From positions 1-23,355 of the forward strand of contig CAQWMM010000031.1 in assembly GCA_948907985.1 (NCBI GenBank): DNA of 23,355 bases. The letters are read 5' to 3'. The translations under genes were made by a program, and so were the position numbers. Positions within the stretch are counted from its first letter, which is position 1. Every line of letters starts with the position of its first letter. This stretch comes from an uncultured Bacillota bacterium. GTDB taxonomy: Bacteria > Bacillota > Dehalobacteriia > UBA4068 > UBA4997. Shown one piece after another: positions 22,728-23,355 of this stretch. The notes under the pieces were generated by a model, which was not told the origin of the DNA, ran no database searches, and saw only the letters and a list, made by a program, of their open reading frames with translations.

Positions 22728-23351
22728 TCATTCCTCCGTTGTGGTTTCGTCCGGCCATTCGCCGCTGGTATAACTGGCAACCGAAATCTGCACCATAGCC
22801 GGATCAATATCATAAAAATCCGCCACCGTCTGCCGCACCTGCCGGCAGATTCCCTCCGTCTGTTCCCGCCGCGCCTGCTCAACAGTCAATACTATGATAA
22901 CCTGTCCCCAATTATGCCACCCCTCCTGCCCGGCCGTATCATATAACAGGTCGGCGTTCAAATCAACCTCCACCGTGCAGTCCGCCACCCCCTCGGCCAG
23001 CCCAATCAGCGAGGCTATCTGCCGCTCCAGCCCCTGGGCCAGTTCCTGCGCGGCCTGGCTTTTGGCCCCCTCCGCCAAATTGCTGCCGGCGGTGATAATC
23101 TGCTGCGTTGTGCCATCCTCGGCCAAAAGCTGCCGCATATCCCGAAAAACGCTGGCCTTAATTTCCGGGGCCAGCCCCCGGCCAAGACCAAGCAGCGGAT
23201 TGAGCAGCGCCGCTACCAGCAGCAGCCCCATCACGAACTGGGAATATTTTTTCAGATTGCCCCCCGGCAGCAAAACTTCCAAAAACAGGCTCAATCCGGC
23301 CAGCACCAAAACCTGCCGACAAACTTCGCTTAAACCCTCAATCACAAACAC
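22728..23351 (-). CDS. spoIIIAF: Stage III sporulation protein AF (start may lie beyond the right edge)
   Basis: A membrane component of the SpoIIIA complex. The 207 residues visible have two transmembrane helices (about 12-28 and 38-55), followed by a soluble domain. The GTG at 23351 lies only 4 bases from the window edge and the frame is still open there. The true start may be this GTG or one further upstream, and no ribosome-binding site can be judged. The second domain contains a segment (VEVDLNADLLYD) and the conserved end region MVQISVASYTSGEWP. The order AF-AG-AH with short gaps is the canonical operon end. Confidence 0.93.
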   Translation of the reverse strand: MFVIEGLSEVCRQVLVLAGLSLFLEVLLPGGNLKKYSQFVMGLLLVAALLNPLLGLGRGLAPEIKASVFRDMRQLLAEDGTTQQIITAGSNLAEGAKSQAAQELAQGLERQIASLIGLAEGVADCTVEVDLNADLLYDTAGQEGWHNWGQVIIVLTVEQARREQTEGICRQVRQTVADFYDIDPAMVQISVASYTSGEWPDETTTEE

Positions 23352-23355
23352 AAGC

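Overview
The window is a chromosomal segment of a Clostridia-grade Bacillota (Firmicutes) bacterium with endospore-formation genes. The evidence is the spoIIIAF-AG-AH trio, the Asp23/AmaP/DUF2273 cell-envelope set, an IreB-RuvX-DUF1292 cluster behind alaS, and the def-fmt-peptidase-rsmB-rlmN-stp-prkC-rsgA-rpe order typical of this group. Base composition is moderately GC-rich, with many GCC/CGC codons, except for one clearly AT-rich pocket at about 17.2-18.1 kb. I cannot name a genus.

Layout. 1-1320 (minus): an edge-truncated membrane protein and a SprA-type HExxH/CxxC metalloprotease-like protein behind its own promoter. 1421-10470 (minus): a long nine-gene operon for translation quality and signalling. 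It holds peptide deformylase, Met-tRNA formyltransferase, a membrane zinc peptidase, two rRNA methyltransferases (rsmB, rlmN), the PP2C phosphatase / PASTA kinase pair, the ribosome GTPase rsgA, and rpe. 10538-13190 (minus): an LCP-family cell-wall ligase with its own promoter, preceded by an overlapping rlmB and YlmH-like S4 gene pair. 13191-13355: a back-to-back promoter region whose two -35 boxes sit in one palindrome. It drives rlmB leftward and alaS rightward. 13356-17091 (plus): alaS, ireB, ruvX and a DUF1292 gene, closed by a hairpin terminator.

17158-18130: an AT-rich pocket with a divergent pair, an unknown all-helical protein and a small XRE regulator. The pair shares a control region with a near-consensus promoter overlapped by an inverted repeat. 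The pocket ends in a 14-bp hairpin, and an exact-consensus promoter points into that hairpin from the other side. 18135-21166 (minus): asp23, amaP, DUF2273, nusB with a long charged tail, and an MBL-fold hydrolase lacking one canonical metal ligand. 21314-23351 (minus): spoIIIAH, spoIIIAG and spoIIIAF, the mother-cell side of the sporulation channel.

Functional links: PrkC, Stp and IreB form a known kinase/phosphatase/substrate set, and all three are encoded here. Def and Fmt start and finish the N-formyl cycle. RlmN, RsmB, RlmB, RsgA, NusB and the S4 protein all touch rRNA or the ribosome. No rRNA, tRNA, CRISPR array, transposase or integrase was recognised. Most of the window is ordinary core genome; the parts worth a second look are the AT-rich pocket, the shared palindromic promoter and a few unusual protein extensions or substitutions.
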